Shown here: one piece after another, positions 24,407 to 33,680 of the stretch | How positions within the stretch are numbered: position 1 is the first letter of the stretch | How the letters are laid out: each line of letters starts with the position of its first letter | Assembly (NCBI GenBank): GCA_022773945.1 | Contig: JALFNS010000049.1 | Span: forward strand, 1 to 45,479 | Direction: 5' to 3' | DNA from: Clostridiales bacterium | GTDB lineage: Bacteria; Bacillota; Clostridia; Peptostreptococcales; Anaerovoracaceae | Length of the DNA stretch: 45,479 bases | The notes under the pieces: model-generated | Database searches by the model: none | Told to the model about the DNA's origin: nothing | What the model saw: the letters and a program-made list of their open reading frames with translations, nothing else | Made by a program: the position numbers and the translations under genes

Positions 24407-25758
24407 GAAAGATATCCTTTGTGAACAGGCTTACCGTCTGGTACAGCATCATACTTATCATCATAGCCGTCGGGTCCATGGCTCTTCTGTGGGAAATGGG
24501 CAAGCAGAGAGTGGAGGACACTTCGCTTACGGCCCTCGTTGAACAGGTTTCCGAAATGGAGAACCGCCTGACGGAGGCCGGCGGAGATTTCGAGTACAGC
24601 AAAGGCCTCAGGTTCTACAGTGACGATGTGTATATCAGTATCTATGATGAAGACGGCACGCTCATAGAGGGCAGATGGCCTGCGGGCGTCAGCACGAAAC
24701 CGGATTTCACCGACAGAGAGAAAAAAACGGTTTCGGACAGTTCGGGAGATGACTGGTATATATACGACAGCCTTTGCAAGGTGGACGGCAGGACTGTCTG
24801 GATAAGGGGAATCACTGAGGGCAGATACGGACGCATCCTCTCCGGATTCATGTGGCCCACGGCTGTTCTTTCACTTCTGGGACTGTTGCTGGCTGCTATA
24901 GTGATAGGAAGGATTATAGCCGTCAGGTCGCTGCAGCCGGTGAGAAATATAATATCCACGGTCGAGGGAATTCGAAACAGCGGAGATCTTTCACGGCGTG
25001 TTGAATACGAAGGCAAGGATGATCTGGGGCAGCTGGCGGAGAACTTCAACAGGCTCTTTGACAAGGTCGAGGTCATGGTGGACAAGGAGAAACAGTTTAC
25101 AGCCGATGTTTCCCATGAACTCAAGACTCCTCTGGCGGTAATAACCTCTCAGAGCGAGTATGCTCTTGAAGATTCGGAGTACGCCGGCAAGGCGCTGAAG
25201 ACCATAAACAGTGAAGCGAAGCGTATGGACCGTATGATAGGAAGCCTGCGTATGCTGGCGGGAAGCGATTCGGGCAATATGACGCTGGCGGCTGAACCTG
25301 TGGATCTGAGCGAGCTGTGTACCAGTATAGCAGACAGTCAGAAACTCATAGGCCAATCTCTGAACATCACCGTTGAAGAGGAAATAGAAGAGAATATTAT
25401 CGCAAATGCCGACACTACGCTGGTAATAAGGAGCATACTGAATCTTATTGACAATGCCTTCAAATACGCGGGTGAAGGAAGCACAGTCGTCCTGGGCCTT
25501 CATGGCGAAGGGAATGAAGCGGTATGCACTGTTTCGGACAATGGCCCCGGAATCCGGGAGGAAAATCTGGATAAAATATGGGACAGATTCTACAGAGAGG
25601 ACAAATCCCGCAGCAGCAGGGATTCCTGGGGACTGGGGCTCTCAATGGTCAGGGCGATAGTCGAAGCCCACGGAGGTAGCGTTTCCGTGGAATCGAGCGA
25701 GAATAAGGGATGCAGCTTCATCATAAGGCTGCCTAAAGAGGAGAAAACCTATGATTAA
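24403..25758 (+). CDS. Sensor histidine kinase
   Basis: 451 residues. Two membrane helices (~10-30 and ~146-170) flank an extracellular sensor of ~115 residues. Then come a HAMP linker (RSLQPVRNIISTVEGI), dimerisation helix with His238 in FTADVSHELKTPLAVI, and the ATP-binding domain with N (LIDNAFKYA), G1 (DNGPGIREENL) and G2 (SWGLGLSMVRAIV) boxes. It is the cognate kinase of the regulator just upstream. Overlap of 8 nt with the following PepSY lipoprotein gene suggests that the lipoprotein modulates sensing. Confidence 0.95.
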   Translation: MRKISFVNRLTVWYSIILIIIAVGSMALLWEMGKQRVEDTSLTALVEQVSEMENRLTEAGGDFEYSKGLRFYSDDVYISIYDEDGTLIEGRWPAGVSTKPDFTDREKKTVSDSSGDDWYIYDSLCKVDGRTVWIRGITEGRYGRILSGFMWPTAVLSLLGLLLAAIVIGRIIAVRSLQPVRNIISTVEGIRNSGDLSRRVEYEGKDDLGQLAENFNRLFDKVEVMVDKEKQFTADVSHELKTPLAVITSQSEYALEDSEYAGKALKTINSEAKRMDRMIGSLRMLAGSDSGNMTLAAEPVDLSELCTSIADSQKLIGQSLNITVEEEIEENIIANADTTLVIRSILNLIDNAFKYAGEGSTVVLGLHGEGNEAVCTVSDNGPGIREENLDKIWDRFYREDKSRSSRDSWGLGLSMVRAIVEAHGGSVSVESSENKGCSFIIRLPKEEKTYD

Positions 25759-26089
25759 AAAATTCACAGCTTTTGCAGCGGGAATTATCATGATGTTTTC
25801 GCTGGTCGCATGTTCATCGGGCGCCGATGAAGGTCAGACTCAGATCGAGACCGGTGCCTCCGTCGAAACGACTGCTGCTCCGGAAGACATAGGAGAAGCA
25901 AAAGCCAGAGCCATCGCACTGGAACGCGTGCCGGGAGCAACGGATAACGATATAATTTCTTTTGAGAAGGATATTGACGACGGGTATGCTGAATATGAAG
26001 GCGAGATATTCTATGACGGAACAGAATACGAATTTGAGATATCCGCTTCCGACGGAAGCATACTCAGCTGGGAGATAGACAGGGACTGA
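25751..26089 (+). CDS. PepSY-domain lipoprotein
   Basis: 112 residues. A lipoprotein signal (KKFTAFAAGIIMMFSLVAC, lipobox LVAC, Cys ~21) anchors a single PepSY domain (GEAKARAIALERVPGATDND through YEFEISASDGSILSWEIDRD). PepSY domains inhibit proteases or modulate membrane sensors. The gene overlaps the kinase gene by 8 nt, so the two are translated together and the product is a likely extracytoplasmic cofactor of the kinase. Confidence 0.85.
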   Translation: MIKKFTAFAAGIIMMFSLVACSSGADEGQTQIETGASVETTAAPEDIGEAKARAIALERVPGATDNDIISFEKDIDDGYAEYEGEIFYDGTEYEFEISASDGSILSWEIDRD

Positions 26090-26145
26090 TTTTAATCTGA
26101 TTTTAATTTTGCACTAATTCTGCTTTAATCTCGCGTGGTTATAAT
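26087..26145 (+). promoter_or_regulatory. Response-regulator-type promoter with phased direct repeats
   Basis: Four repeats start at 26087 (TGATTTTAATC), 26098 (TGATTTTAATT), 26110 (TGCACTAATTC) and 26121 (TGCTTTAATCT), spaced 11, 12 and 11 nt. A perfect TATAAT follows at 26140-26145, with no good -35. This is the layout of a PhoB-class activated promoter, with repeats replacing the -35. The adjacent OmpR-type regulator is the obvious candidate. Confidence 0.6.
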
Positions 26146-26177
26146 GTAGTCACAATAAGAGATAAGGAGGCAGAAAG

Positions 26178-26795
26178 ATGAAAATAAAAAAGAGAATACC
26201 TGTTATATTCGTGACAGCGGCAATGATGATAATGACCGCAGCCGTACCGGCCAGCGCAGCATCACCGAAGAATGAGAGCGTTAAGTATGAAGGCAAGGGC
26301 AAGGTTGAGGTAGAATTCAGATCCAAGGTTAAGTACAGGAATGCGTCCGTAACGGTTAAGGACACCTCAGGCAAGAAGTACTCCGCTTACATAGTGGACA
26401 GAGACAGCGACGATCTGGATTTCAGAATCAGGAACTACAAGGCAGGCAAAACCTACAAGTTCACCATCAAGGGGGTTAAGAAGAGAGGAACTTCCAAATA
26501 CGGCAGCGTTACGGGCACAGTGAAAATACCTGCACCGGCTGCATCATCGGAAGTAACGTCAACTAAGGCTTATGAAGCCGCAGTGCTCGATGCAGTTTCC
26601 GTATACGGCATGGATGCAGCTTCGGTAACGCTCCTGAAGAGTCACCTTGACCGTGACGACGGTGTACGTCTCTACGAAATCGAATTCACAGGCTATGTAG
26701 GCAGCACGCTCATGGAGTTCGAATACGAAGTCAGCGTCTCCACAGGCAAAATCCTGGACAGAGACTGTGAAGTGTATGATCCGTATGATGACTGA
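26178..26795 (+). CDS. Secreted PepSY-domain protein
   Basis: 205 residues. Signal peptide (KKRIPVIFVTAAMMIMTAAV, cleavage after ASA). The middle (~30-115) is lysine-rich and beta-like (VKYEGKGKVEVEFRSKVKYR, KTYKFTIKGVKKRGTSKYG), probably an Ig-like fold. The C-terminal ~75 residues form a PepSY domain (AYEAAVLDAVSVYGMDAASV through FEYEVSVSTGKILDRD). AAGGAGG precedes the ATG. It has its own repeat-bearing promoter and so looks like an output of the two-component system whose operon encodes another PepSY protein. Confidence 0.75.
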   Translation: MKIKKRIPVIFVTAAMMIMTAAVPASAASPKNESVKYEGKGKVEVEFRSKVKYRNASVTVKDTSGKKYSAYIVDRDSDDLDFRIRNYKAGKTYKFTIKGVKKRGTSKYGSVTGTVKIPAPAASSEVTSTKAYEAAVLDAVSVYGMDAASVTLLKSHLDRDDGVRLYEIEFTGYVGSTLMEFEYEVSVSTGKILDRDCEVYDPYDD

Positions 26796-26802
26796 TGCGA
26801 CG

Positions 26803-26847
26803 GATGTGCGTTTAGAATTAATTCTGATATGTAATTCAACGCACATC
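26803..26847 (+). terminator. Long-stem hairpin downstream of the PepSY gene
   Basis: GATGTGCGTT (26803-26812) pairs over 10 bp with AACGCACATC (26838-26847), with an inner GAATTAATTC palindrome. No T-run follows directly, so it is a weak terminator candidate or an mRNA 3'-end stabiliser. Confidence 0.45.
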
Positions 26848-27242
26848 ATTTAGACAGTAATCAGGAAACCCTTTAATTTTTGGATTTTTTTATCAGAATG
26901 ATTTAGTGCAATAACCGGCGAGAGCAATATTATGCTGTTTAAACATATGAAGGAAAGGGTATCCACTACTATTTCATTACAATCAAAGAAATTTCATATA
27001 CATTTAATAACGTATAGATTCCGGGCACACAGAAACACAGTGTCAGCGGCGTTTTCGCAGTGACAGTTACAACCATATGCGAGACGAGACAAGAAAATAG
27101 CAAATCTCAGGCGCTTGTTTGAGAGAGTGAAACTCTCGAGTTCGCCTGAGATTCTATTTTCGTCGAGTGAGCATTTATGGTTGTCTGTCACGAGGACTTA
27201 GCCGATGCACTGTGTTTCTGTGTGTCTGGAAATACTAAACGT

Positions 27243-29064
27243 GCTAGCGTAAAATGTTTGTAGGCTGAAATAAAAGAAAAAGAAAAGAGAGCATCCTTTT
27301 GTGATAGTATTTAGTTACGACAAAAAACACTAAAAGGAGGATGTTCTCTATGTACAAAAGTATACACCAGTTCTGTGAAAACGGCATCATAAATTTGGAT
27401 AATATATGCGCCGGATTTTTCGAAGACCCTGAAAACATCGCTGGATTCGTCAATGGAGTGAAGGATGAAGTGCTAAAGTTCGCCTGCGAATATATCTCAG
27501 ATGCCTTTGAGGAGATGGATGTGAGGATACGTCAGAGCCCACTTCGGGCAAACGACTGGGTCATAGTCAGAAGAGATACTAAACCCCTGCTGACATCCAT
27601 CGGTGAGATCCGATTTCAGAAGACATTGTACAAACACAGACGGACGAAGGAGCGAACATATCTGCTCGACCGGATGCTCGGGATAGAAGAAGGCGCGCGT
27701 ATGACGGAGGATGCCGAAGCGCAGATGCTGGAAGAGGCCGTACAAACTTCCTACCGTAAAGGCGGTGAAGCGGCCAGTATCCTGGGAGATGTGAGCAAAG
27801 GGACAGTCAAGAACCGGCTCCACAAACTGGAGATTTCGAAAGCGGAGATACCGGAGGAAAAGAAGCAGGTGGAGTATCTGTACATCGACGCGGATGAAGA
27901 TCACGTTCCACTGCAGTTCTTCAAAAAGAAGGGTGACATAAAGCCGGATAGCAAAGGACGAAAGTACAATAACGTGCAGGTCAAACTGGTATATGTGTAT
28001 GAAGGAATCGAGCCGGAAAGTCCGGGAAGTGACCGATACCGGCTAATCAATCCGCACTACTTCAGCGGAGTGTATGAGGGCAAAGAAAACGAAACTCTGT
28101 GGAATGAAGTCGCAGAATATATTGAAGGGCATTACGACCTGGAAAATGTCCGGAAAATCTATCTGAATGCAGACGGAGGGGGCTGGATCAAGGGAATCCA
28201 CCGGAACGGACTTCCAATCACCGAAGTGCTGGACGAATATCATCTGAACAAATACCTGACAAAGATGACCAGTCATCTTTATGACAGTGCAGATGATGGT
28301 AAGCAAATACTAAGAAACTCAATTCGAGATGATACGAAGACAGGATTCAAAGCCGTTGTAGAACAGATTCGAAGTTATGCCGGGGATGAGGATTTGAAAC
28401 GGATCAAAGAAGGCGAAAACTACATTACAGGGAACTGGATGGCAGCGAAGATCCGGATGCAGAAGAAAACAGGCGTAATCGGAAGCAGCACGGAAGGACA
28501 CATCAGCCATGTGCTTGCAAGCCGCATGAGCAGCCGGCCTCTTGGCTGGTGTAAAACAGGAGCCGACCGGATGGGCAAGCTTCGTGCATACTACTGGAAT
28601 GGTGGCAATATGCTTGATCTGGTCCGATACCAGAAGCACTGGCGGGAAGAAAAGAGAACAGAAAAGAAAGTATACTTGTCAGAAATACTGCGAAGCTTTG
28701 AACGGCAGCACGCACCGAATGGAAAGTACTATGACAAACTGCAGCACTCGATACCGGCACAGACCCGAAAAACACTGGCTATCCGTGGGAACCTTCTTCT
28801 CCAGTGAGTAAGGAGCGAGTGCAGCTGCCACGCGCCCAAAGATGGATGCTGCGCAGCCGGCGGCCATCCCAAAAGGCCGACGTAAGCAGCAGTCCAATAT
28901 TTAAAGGCGCCCCCGCAGTTTGAAAACCTGCTCATTCAGCTGCACGAGCAGTAGGAAAACAGAAAACACGCGCGCCATAAAAGAAAAGATATTCGACCTG
29001 CATGAACGTACTATGCAGAAGGAACGACTCGAGAACTTTTAACCTACAGAAACTTGACGCGGCC
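27243..29064 (+). mobile_element. ISLre2-like insertion sequence
   Basis: About 1822 bp. It is flanked by an exact 9-bp duplication ACTAAACGT (27234-27242 and 29065-29073). The ends are imperfect inverted repeats: GCTAGCGTAAAATGTTTGT at the left, and GGCCGCGTCAAGTTTCTGT reading in from the right, both followed by AGG(C/T)T. It carries one transposase gene of the UPF0236/ISLre2 type. The 9-bp target duplication fits what I recall of this family. GC-rich tail (28808-29040) is non-coding IS sequence. Confidence 0.8.
27350..28807 (+). CDS. ISLre2-family (UPF0236) transposase
   Basis: 485 residues, full family length. YRKGGEAASILGDVSKGTVK (HTH region), VEYLYIDADEDHVPLQF (the first acidic catalytic residues in D-x-D-E), YLNADGGGWIKGI (second Asp) and the C-terminal block GHISHVLASRMSSRPLGWCK with GADRMGKLR are diagnostic for this transposase family. 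I start at ATG 27350, 9 nt after AAGGAGG; the ATG at 27341 touches the ribosome site. The frame is uninterrupted, so the element may still be active. Confidence 0.9.
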   Translation: MYKSIHQFCENGIINLDNICAGFFEDPENIAGFVNGVKDEVLKFACEYISDAFEEMDVRIRQSPLRANDWVIVRRDTKPLLTSIGEIRFQKTLYKHRRTKERTYLLDRMLGIEEGARMTEDAEAQMLEEAVQTSYRKGGEAASILGDVSKGTVKNRLHKLEISKAEIPEEKKQVEYLYIDADEDHVPLQFFKKKGDIKPDSKGRKYNNVQVKLVYVYEGIEPESPGSDRYRLINPHYFSGVYEGKENETLWNEVAEYIEGHYDLENVRKIYLNADGGGWIKGIHRNGLPITEVLDEYHLNKYLTKMTSHLYDSADDGKQILRNSIRDDTKTGFKAVVEQIRSYAGDEDLKRIKEGENYITGNWMAAKIRMQKKTGVIGSSTEGHISHVLASRMSSRPLGWCKTGADRMGKLRAYYWNGGNMLDLVRYQKHWREEKRTEKKVYLSEILRSFERQHAPNGKYYDKLQHSIPAQTRKTLAIRGNLLLQ

Positions 29065-29081
29065 ACTAAACGTTATATGAA

Positions 29082-29110
29082 TTGCCGTTTCGTCAAACTT
29101 GTGCTATAAT
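29082..29110 (+). promoter_or_regulatory. prfA promoter
   Basis: TTGCCG (29082-29087), 17 nt, perfect TATAAT (29105-29110). The -35 starts only 9 nt after the IS target duplication and 1 nt after the palindrome end, so any upstream control element has been replaced by the IS. Confidence 0.7.
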
Positions 29111-29146
29111 TTTAAGTTGGATAAGAACGAAATTAAGGAGTGTAAA

Positions 29147-30208
29147 ATGTTTGACAAACTTGACTTCATAACCGGGAAATACGACGAGCTTTCACAGAAG
29201 GTTGCGGACCCCGATGTTATAAGCAATCAGCCTGTGTGGCAGAAATACATGAAGGAAATGGGCGAGATGGAGCCCATAGTCAGGAAATACACGGAATACA
29301 AGAAAACCAAGCAGGATTTGGCGGATACGAAGGAGCTCCTGGAGGAAGGCGACGAGGAAATGAGAGAACTCGCCAAAATGGAAATGGGCGAGCTGGAAGA
29401 AAATCTGGAGAAGTGCCAGGAGGAGCTGAAGGTTCTGCTTCTGCCTAAGGACCCTAATGATGAGAAGAACGTTATTCTCGAGATACGTGCCGGAACGGGC
29501 GGAGATGAGGCTGCGCTTTTCGGAGCCGACCTTCTGAGAATGTACACCAGATACGCCGAGAGAAACCGCTGGAAGACAGAGATAATCGAGATGAACGATA
29601 CGGGCATAGGCGGTGTGAAGGAAGCGGTTATGCTCATAAAGGGCAAAGGCGCATATTCGCGGCTTAAGTTCGAGAGCGGAGCACACAGGGTTCAGCGTGT
29701 TCCGGAAACCGAGTCCAGCGGCAGAGTTCATACTTCGGCGGCAACAGTGGCTGTGCTTCCGGAAGTTGATGATGTCGAGGTAAACCTGAATCCCAATGAT
29801 GTGAGAGTCGACGTGTACAGAGCTTCCGGCAACGGCGGTCAGTGCGTAAACACCACGGACTCGGCCGTACGACTGACACATGAGCCGACGGGACTTGTGG
29901 TTACATGTCAGGACGAGAAGTCGCAGATAAAGAACAAGGAAAAGGCGTTCAAAGTCCTCAAAGCCCGCCTCTATGACCTGGAGATGCAGAAGCAGCAGGA
30001 GGAGATAGCCGGACAGAGAAAGAGCCAGGTGGGTACAGGAGACAGAAGTGAGAGAATAAGAACCTACAACTTCCCTCAGGGCAGAGTATCCGACCACAGA
30101 ATAGGACTTACGCTCTACAAGCTGGACAGCTTCCTTGACGGAGATATTGATGAGATAGTGGACGGACTGATTACTAACGACCAGGCCGAGAAAATGAAGA
30201 ATTTTTAA
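29147..30208 (+). CDS. prfA: Peptide chain release factor 1
   Basis: 353 residues, normal RF1 length. [20 protein letters not shown] and [20 protein letters not shown] hold the GGQ motif that triggers peptide release, and QKSQ-like ...[20 protein letters not shown] and [12 protein letters not shown] complete the pattern. It ends translation at UAA and UAG. I start at ATG 29147, 6 nt after AAGGAG; the longer frame from 29099 would include the -10 element. The usual neighbour prmC (release-factor methylase) is absent; a Sua5-type gene follows after 16 nt. Confidence 0.95.
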   Translation: MFDKLDFITGKYDELSQKVADPDVISNQPVWQKYMKEMGEMEPIVRKYTEYKKTKQDLADTKELLEEGDEEMRELAKMEMGELEENLEKCQEELKVLLLPKDPNDEKNVILEIRAGTGGDEAALFGADLLRMYTRYAERNRWKTEIIEMNDTGIGGVKEAVMLIKGKGAYSRLKFESGAHRVQRVPETESSGRVHTSAATVAVLPEVDDVEVNLNPNDVRVDVYRASGNGGQCVNTTDSAVRLTHEPTGLVVTCQDEKSQIKNKEKAFKVLKARLYDLEMQKQQEEIAGQRKSQVGTGDRSERIRTYNFPQGRVSDHRIGLTLYKLDSFLDGDIDEIVDGLITNDQAEKMKNF

Positions 30209-30224
30209 GGGATGAGAGCTTGAT

Positions 30225-31229
30225 ATGAAGACGAAAATACTGGAAAACACTAAAGCAGATATTGATAAGGCCGCCGGCATTCTGCGAAAGGGCGGACTTG
30301 TGGCTTTCCCGACAGAGACGGTATACGGACTGGGAGCAAATGCCTTCGATGAGGATGCGGTTGGCAGAGTATATGAAGCCAAGGGAAGACCAAGTGACAA
30401 TCCCATGATAGTACATATATCCAGAGCCAGCGATATAGGACAGCTCACCAGAATGCTAAGTCCGGATATCGTTACTCTCATAGAGAATTTCTGGCCCGGA
30501 CCTCTGACTCTGGTTGTGAAGAAGAGACCTGAGGTTCCTTACAGAACCACGGGCGGGCTGGACACCGTGGCTGTGAGAATGCCGGACAATGAGACTGCAC
30601 TTAATCTCATATCAACGGCCCTGTGTCCGGTAGCTGCGCCGAGCGCTAACCTGAGCGGAAGCCCGAGTCCGACGAGAGCGCAGGATGTCATTGACGACCT
30701 TGACGGCAGAGTGGATGCCATCATCAGAGGTGAGGACTGCAGAGTGGGAATTGAATCAACCGTCGTTGACATGACGGGCGATGTTCCGACAATACTCAGA
30801 CCGGGAATAATTACTGCGGACAATCTGGAAGCCGCACTGGGCAAGAAAGTGGTGTATGACAAAGGCCTTTCGCCGGAGGAAGGGGCACCGGGAGAGGATT
30901 ACAAGCCTAAATCGCCGGGCATGAAGTACAAGCATTATGCTCCGAAGGCTGAAATGATAGTGGTTGAGGGTGAGAGATCCAAAGTTAAGAGTGAGATTGA
31001 AAGACTCAAGACTCTTAACGAGAAGCTGGGCAACAATGTGGGAGTTATTCTCTTTGAGGAGAAGGCCTTCATTGAAGCGGCACACGACTTTTTCGCGCGT
31101 CTCAGAGACCTGGACAGAGAAGGTGTGGACCTTATACTCGCCGGGGCTCTCAGCGACACGGACGGAGTGGGATTCGCCGTAATGAACAGAATGCTCAAAT
31201 CTGCAGGATACAATATAGTCAGAGTATAA
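30225..31229 (+). CDS. L-threonylcarbamoyladenylate synthase, long Sua5 type
   Basis: 334 residues. The YrdC/TsaC domain (residues ~12-200) has GLVAFPTETVYGLGANAF and EAKGRPSDNPMIVHIS (the KxR and SxN ATP-binding motif). A linker (PGMKYKHYAPKAEM) leads to a C-terminal Sua5 domain. The enzyme makes threonylcarbamoyl-AMP for the t6A37 modification of ANN-reading tRNAs. ATG at 30225 after AGGGATGAGAG. It lies between prfA and rpiB in a translation-flavoured run. Confidence 0.92.
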   Translation: MKTKILENTKADIDKAAGILRKGGLVAFPTETVYGLGANAFDEDAVGRVYEAKGRPSDNPMIVHISRASDIGQLTRMLSPDIVTLIENFWPGPLTLVVKKRPEVPYRTTGGLDTVAVRMPDNETALNLISTALCPVAAPSANLSGSPSPTRAQDVIDDLDGRVDAIIRGEDCRVGIESTVVDMTGDVPTILRPGIITADNLEAALGKKVVYDKGLSPEEGAPGEDYKPKSPGMKYKHYAPKAEMIVVEGERSKVKSEIERLKTLNEKLGNNVGVILFEEKAFIEAAHDFFARLRDLDREGVDLILAGALSDTDGVGFAVMNRMLKSAGYNIVRV

Positions 31230-31246
31230 CGAAGGAGACCGGTTAG

Positions 31247-31681
31247 ATGATAATAGCAATTGCCAGTGACCATGGCGGTTACGCCCTCAAGGAAAAAATC
31301 AAGGAATATCTCAGAGAAAGAGAAGATGTTAAAATAGTCGATCTGGGAACGAACAGCGAAGAGTCTGTCGATTACCCCGTATACGGCAAAGCCTGCGGTG
31401 AGGCAGTCGCATCGGGTAAGGCTGACAGAGGCATAGTGGTATGCGGAACGGGGATAGGAATTTCCATCGCGGCCAATAAGGTCAAAGGCATCAGATGCGG
31501 CCTTTGCACCAGCGTTGAGATGGCCCGCCTCACCCGTCAGCACAACAATGCCAACATGCTCGCACTGGGCGGTAGAACCACCGACGAGGAACTGGCAATC
31601 CGTATAACGGAGACCTGGCTGGATACTGAGTTCGAAGGCGGCCGACACAAGCGCCGTACAGATATGTTGGATAATATGTAG
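31247..31681 (+). CDS. rpiB: Ribose-5-phosphate isomerase B
   Basis: 144 residues. IAIASDHGGYALKEKIKEYL, DLGTNSEESVDYPVYGK, GIVVCGTGIGISIAANK (with the catalytic Cys) and RLTRQHNNANMLALGGR are RpiB signatures. It interconverts ribose 5-phosphate and ribulose 5-phosphate, feeding PRPP for Upp next door. GAAGGAG precedes the ATG. Followed by upp after 27 nt. Confidence 0.95.
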   Translation: MIIAIASDHGGYALKEKIKEYLREREDVKIVDLGTNSEESVDYPVYGKACGEAVASGKADRGIVVCGTGIGISIAANKVKGIRCGLCTSVEMARLTRQHNNANMLALGGRTTDEELAIRITETWLDTEFEGGRHKRRTDMLDNM

Positions 31682-31708
31682 TGGGTAACATAAGAAAGGC
31701 AGGACAAA

Positions 31709-32338
31709 ATGAGCAAGGTTTATGTATTCGATCATCCGTTAATTCAGCACAAGGTTGCGATGATTCGCGACAAGAACACAACCACCAAGGATTTCAGACA
31801 GCTGGTCAAGGAAATCGCCATGCTTATGACTTTTGAGTCGACAAGAGATCTGAAGCTGGAGGACAAGACAATCGAAACGCCTATATGCGAGACGACTGTC
31901 AAGATGCTCAGCGGCGAGGATGTGGCCGTGGTACCTATTCTCAGAGCCGGACTCGGCATGGTTGACGGAGTTCTGGAGCTGATACCGAACGCCAAGGTTG
32001 GTCATATCGGACTCTACAGAGACCCGGTGACTCACGAACCTCACGAGTACTACTGCAAAATGCCTGAAGACATTGACAAGAGGAGAATCTTCGTTACGGA
32101 CCCTATGTTGGCAACAGGCGGAAGTGCAGTGGCAGCCATAGACTTCGTCAAGGAGAGAGGCGGCAAGGATATCGTGTTCATGTGCCTCATAGCAGCTCCG
32201 GAAGGCATAGCCGTGCTCCAGGAGAAACACCCTGACGTTGACATCTATATCGCAGCCAAGGATGAATGTCTCAACGAGAATGCATATATAGTTCCGGGAC
32301 TGGGAGATGCCGGCGACAGAATATTTGGAACCAAATAG
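31709..32338 (+). CDS. upp: Uracil phosphoribosyltransferase
   Basis: 209 residues. [20 protein letters not shown] at the start, [17 protein letters not shown] and [20 protein letters not shown] (PRPP loop) identify Upp, which salvages uracil to UMP. The biosynthetic pyr operon lies ~13 kb upstream, so both routes to UMP are encoded in the window. The stop codon TAG forms part of the AGGAGG ribosome site for tyrS. Confidence 0.96.
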   Translation: MSKVYVFDHPLIQHKVAMIRDKNTTTKDFRQLVKEIAMLMTFESTRDLKLEDKTIETPICETTVKMLSGEDVAVVPILRAGLGMVDGVLELIPNAKVGHIGLYRDPVTHEPHEYYCKMPEDIDKRRIFVTDPMLATGGSAVAAIDFVKERGGKDIVFMCLIAAPEGIAVLQEKHPDVDIYIAAKDECLNENAYIVPGLGDAGDRIFGTK

Positions 32339-32348
32339 GAGGAAGTTG

Positions 32349-33680
32349 ATGAAATATGACTTTATACCTGACAATGTAAGTGAACATGACAACGTGTATG
32401 ACGTGCTCAAGGAGAGAGGCTTCATTGAGCAGTCTACAGACGAGGAGAAGGTGAGAGAGCTTCTGAAGAACGAGAAGGTCAAGTTCTACATAGGCTTCGA
32501 CCCTACCGCAGACTGTCTTCACGTGGGTCACTTCATGCAGGTTATAATAATGATGTACATGCAGAAGTTCGGCCATACACCTGTTGTTCTCATAGGCGGA
32601 GGAACGGGAATGGTGGGTGATCCGTCGGGAAGATCGGACATGCGTCAGATGATGACCGTGGAGACCATAGAACACAACTGCGAACAGTTCAAAAAGCTCT
32701 TCGAGCAGTTCCTGGACTTCGATGAGGAATGGGAGTACGTGGGCAACGAAGGTGTTTATACACCGGGACACGAGACGAAGACTCCTGAACCGGGCAAGGC
32801 CGTAGCCGTTAACAACGCGCGCTGGCTGAGACCGCTCAACTATATAGATTTTCTCAGAGAGATAGGTTCCCTTTTCAATGTGAACACCATGCTCAGAGCG
32901 GAGTGCTTCAAGCAGAGAATGGACAGAGAAGGCGGACTCACCATGTTCGAGCTCAACTACATGCTTATGCAGAGCTACGACTTCATGGTAATGGCCAGAG
33001 ACTTCGACGTTAAGATTGAATTCGGCGGCAATGACCAGTGGTCGAACATAATAGGCGGAGTTGATCTCACGAGGAAGGTTACAGGCAAGGAAGTATACGG
33101 CATGACCTTCTCCCTCCTGACAAACAGCGAAGGCAAGAAAATGGGCAAAACCCAGAAGGGTGCACTCTGGCTCAATGCTGAAAAGACGTCTCCGTACGAG
33201 TTCTATCAGTACTGGAGAAACGTAGGCGATGCTGACGTGAACAAGTGCCTGAGAATGCTCACCTTCCTGCCTATGGATGAAGTCAACAGGCTTTCGTCCC
33301 TCGAAGGACAGGAAATAAACAAGGCCAAGGAAGTCCTCGCATACGAGGTTACCAGACTGGTGCACGGTGATGAGGAAGCTGCAAAGGCTCAGGAGGCATC
33401 AAGAGCAGCCTTCGGAGGAGGCGGCGGCGGTCTCGACAATCTGCCGGTGGTTGAATTCCCTGCAGACAAACTGGAGCTGGGAGTTGTATCCTTCATCAAG
33501 GAGCTGGGACTTGTTCCGAGCAACAGAGAGGGATTCATGACCATCGAGCAGGGTGGACTGAAGATAGACGGCGAGAAGGTTACTGATAAGAAATTCGCAG
33601 TGACTCCGGAAATCTTCAAGGACGGTAAGATTCTGGTTGAAAAAGGAAAGAAGAAAAAGATCCTGGTGAAGCTTATATGA
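32349..33680 (+). CDS. tyrS: Tyrosyl-tRNA synthetase
   Basis: 443 residues. [13 protein letters not shown] holds the HIGH motif (HVGH, ~58), [12 protein letters not shown] binds tyrosine, KMGKT (~264) is the KMSKS-like loop, and an S4 domain ends the protein ([18 protein letters not shown]). I start at ATG 32349, 6 nt after AGGAGG; the longer frame from 32307 is upp overlap. The stop overlaps the next gene by 4 nt (ATGA). No T-box is seen ahead of it, as it is embedded in an operon. Confidence 0.96.
   Translation: MKYDFIPDNVSEHDNVYDVLKERGFIEQSTDEEKVRELLKNEKVKFYIGFDPTADCLHVGHFMQVIIMMYMQKFGHTPVVLIGGGTGMVGDPSGRSDMRQMMTVETIEHNCEQFKKLFEQFLDFDEEWEYVGNEGVYTPGHETKTPEPGKAVAVNNARWLRPLNYIDFLREIGSLFNVNTMLRAECFKQRMDREGGLTMFELNYMLMQSYDFMVMARDFDVKIEFGGNDQWSNIIGGVDLTRKVTGKEVYGMTFSLLTNSEGKKMGKTQKGALWLNAEKTSPYEFYQYWRNVGDADVNKCLRMLTFLPMDEVNRLSSLEGQEINKAKEVLAYEVTRLVHGDEEAAKAQEASRAAFGGGGGGLDNLPVVEFPADKLELGVVSFIKELGLVPSNREGFMTIEQGGLKIDGEKVTDKKFAVTPEIFKDGKILVEKGKKKKILVKLI

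Larger units (their letters stand above)
26993..29081. repeat. Long imperfect palindromic element, split by an insertion sequence
   Basis: About 258 bp without the IS. Left arm 26993-27128 and right arm 27129-27242 plus 29074-29081 are imperfect reverse complements. Shared blocks include CACACAGAAACACAGTG, GTGACAG, ACAACCATA, GAAAATAG and ATCTCAGGCG; the centre is GAGAGAGTGAAACTCTC. The outermost TTCATATA (26993-27000) is found again as TATATGAA at 29074-29081, on the far side of the IS. No open frame. It resembles a non-autonomous palindromic element or a fold-back; origin unknown. Confidence 0.65.

Noticed and set aside
27000-27240. CRISPR-like or rRNA-like origin of the repeated CACACAGAAACACAG blocks
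   Set aside because: There are only two copies, in opposite orientation, forming one palindrome; no spacer array.
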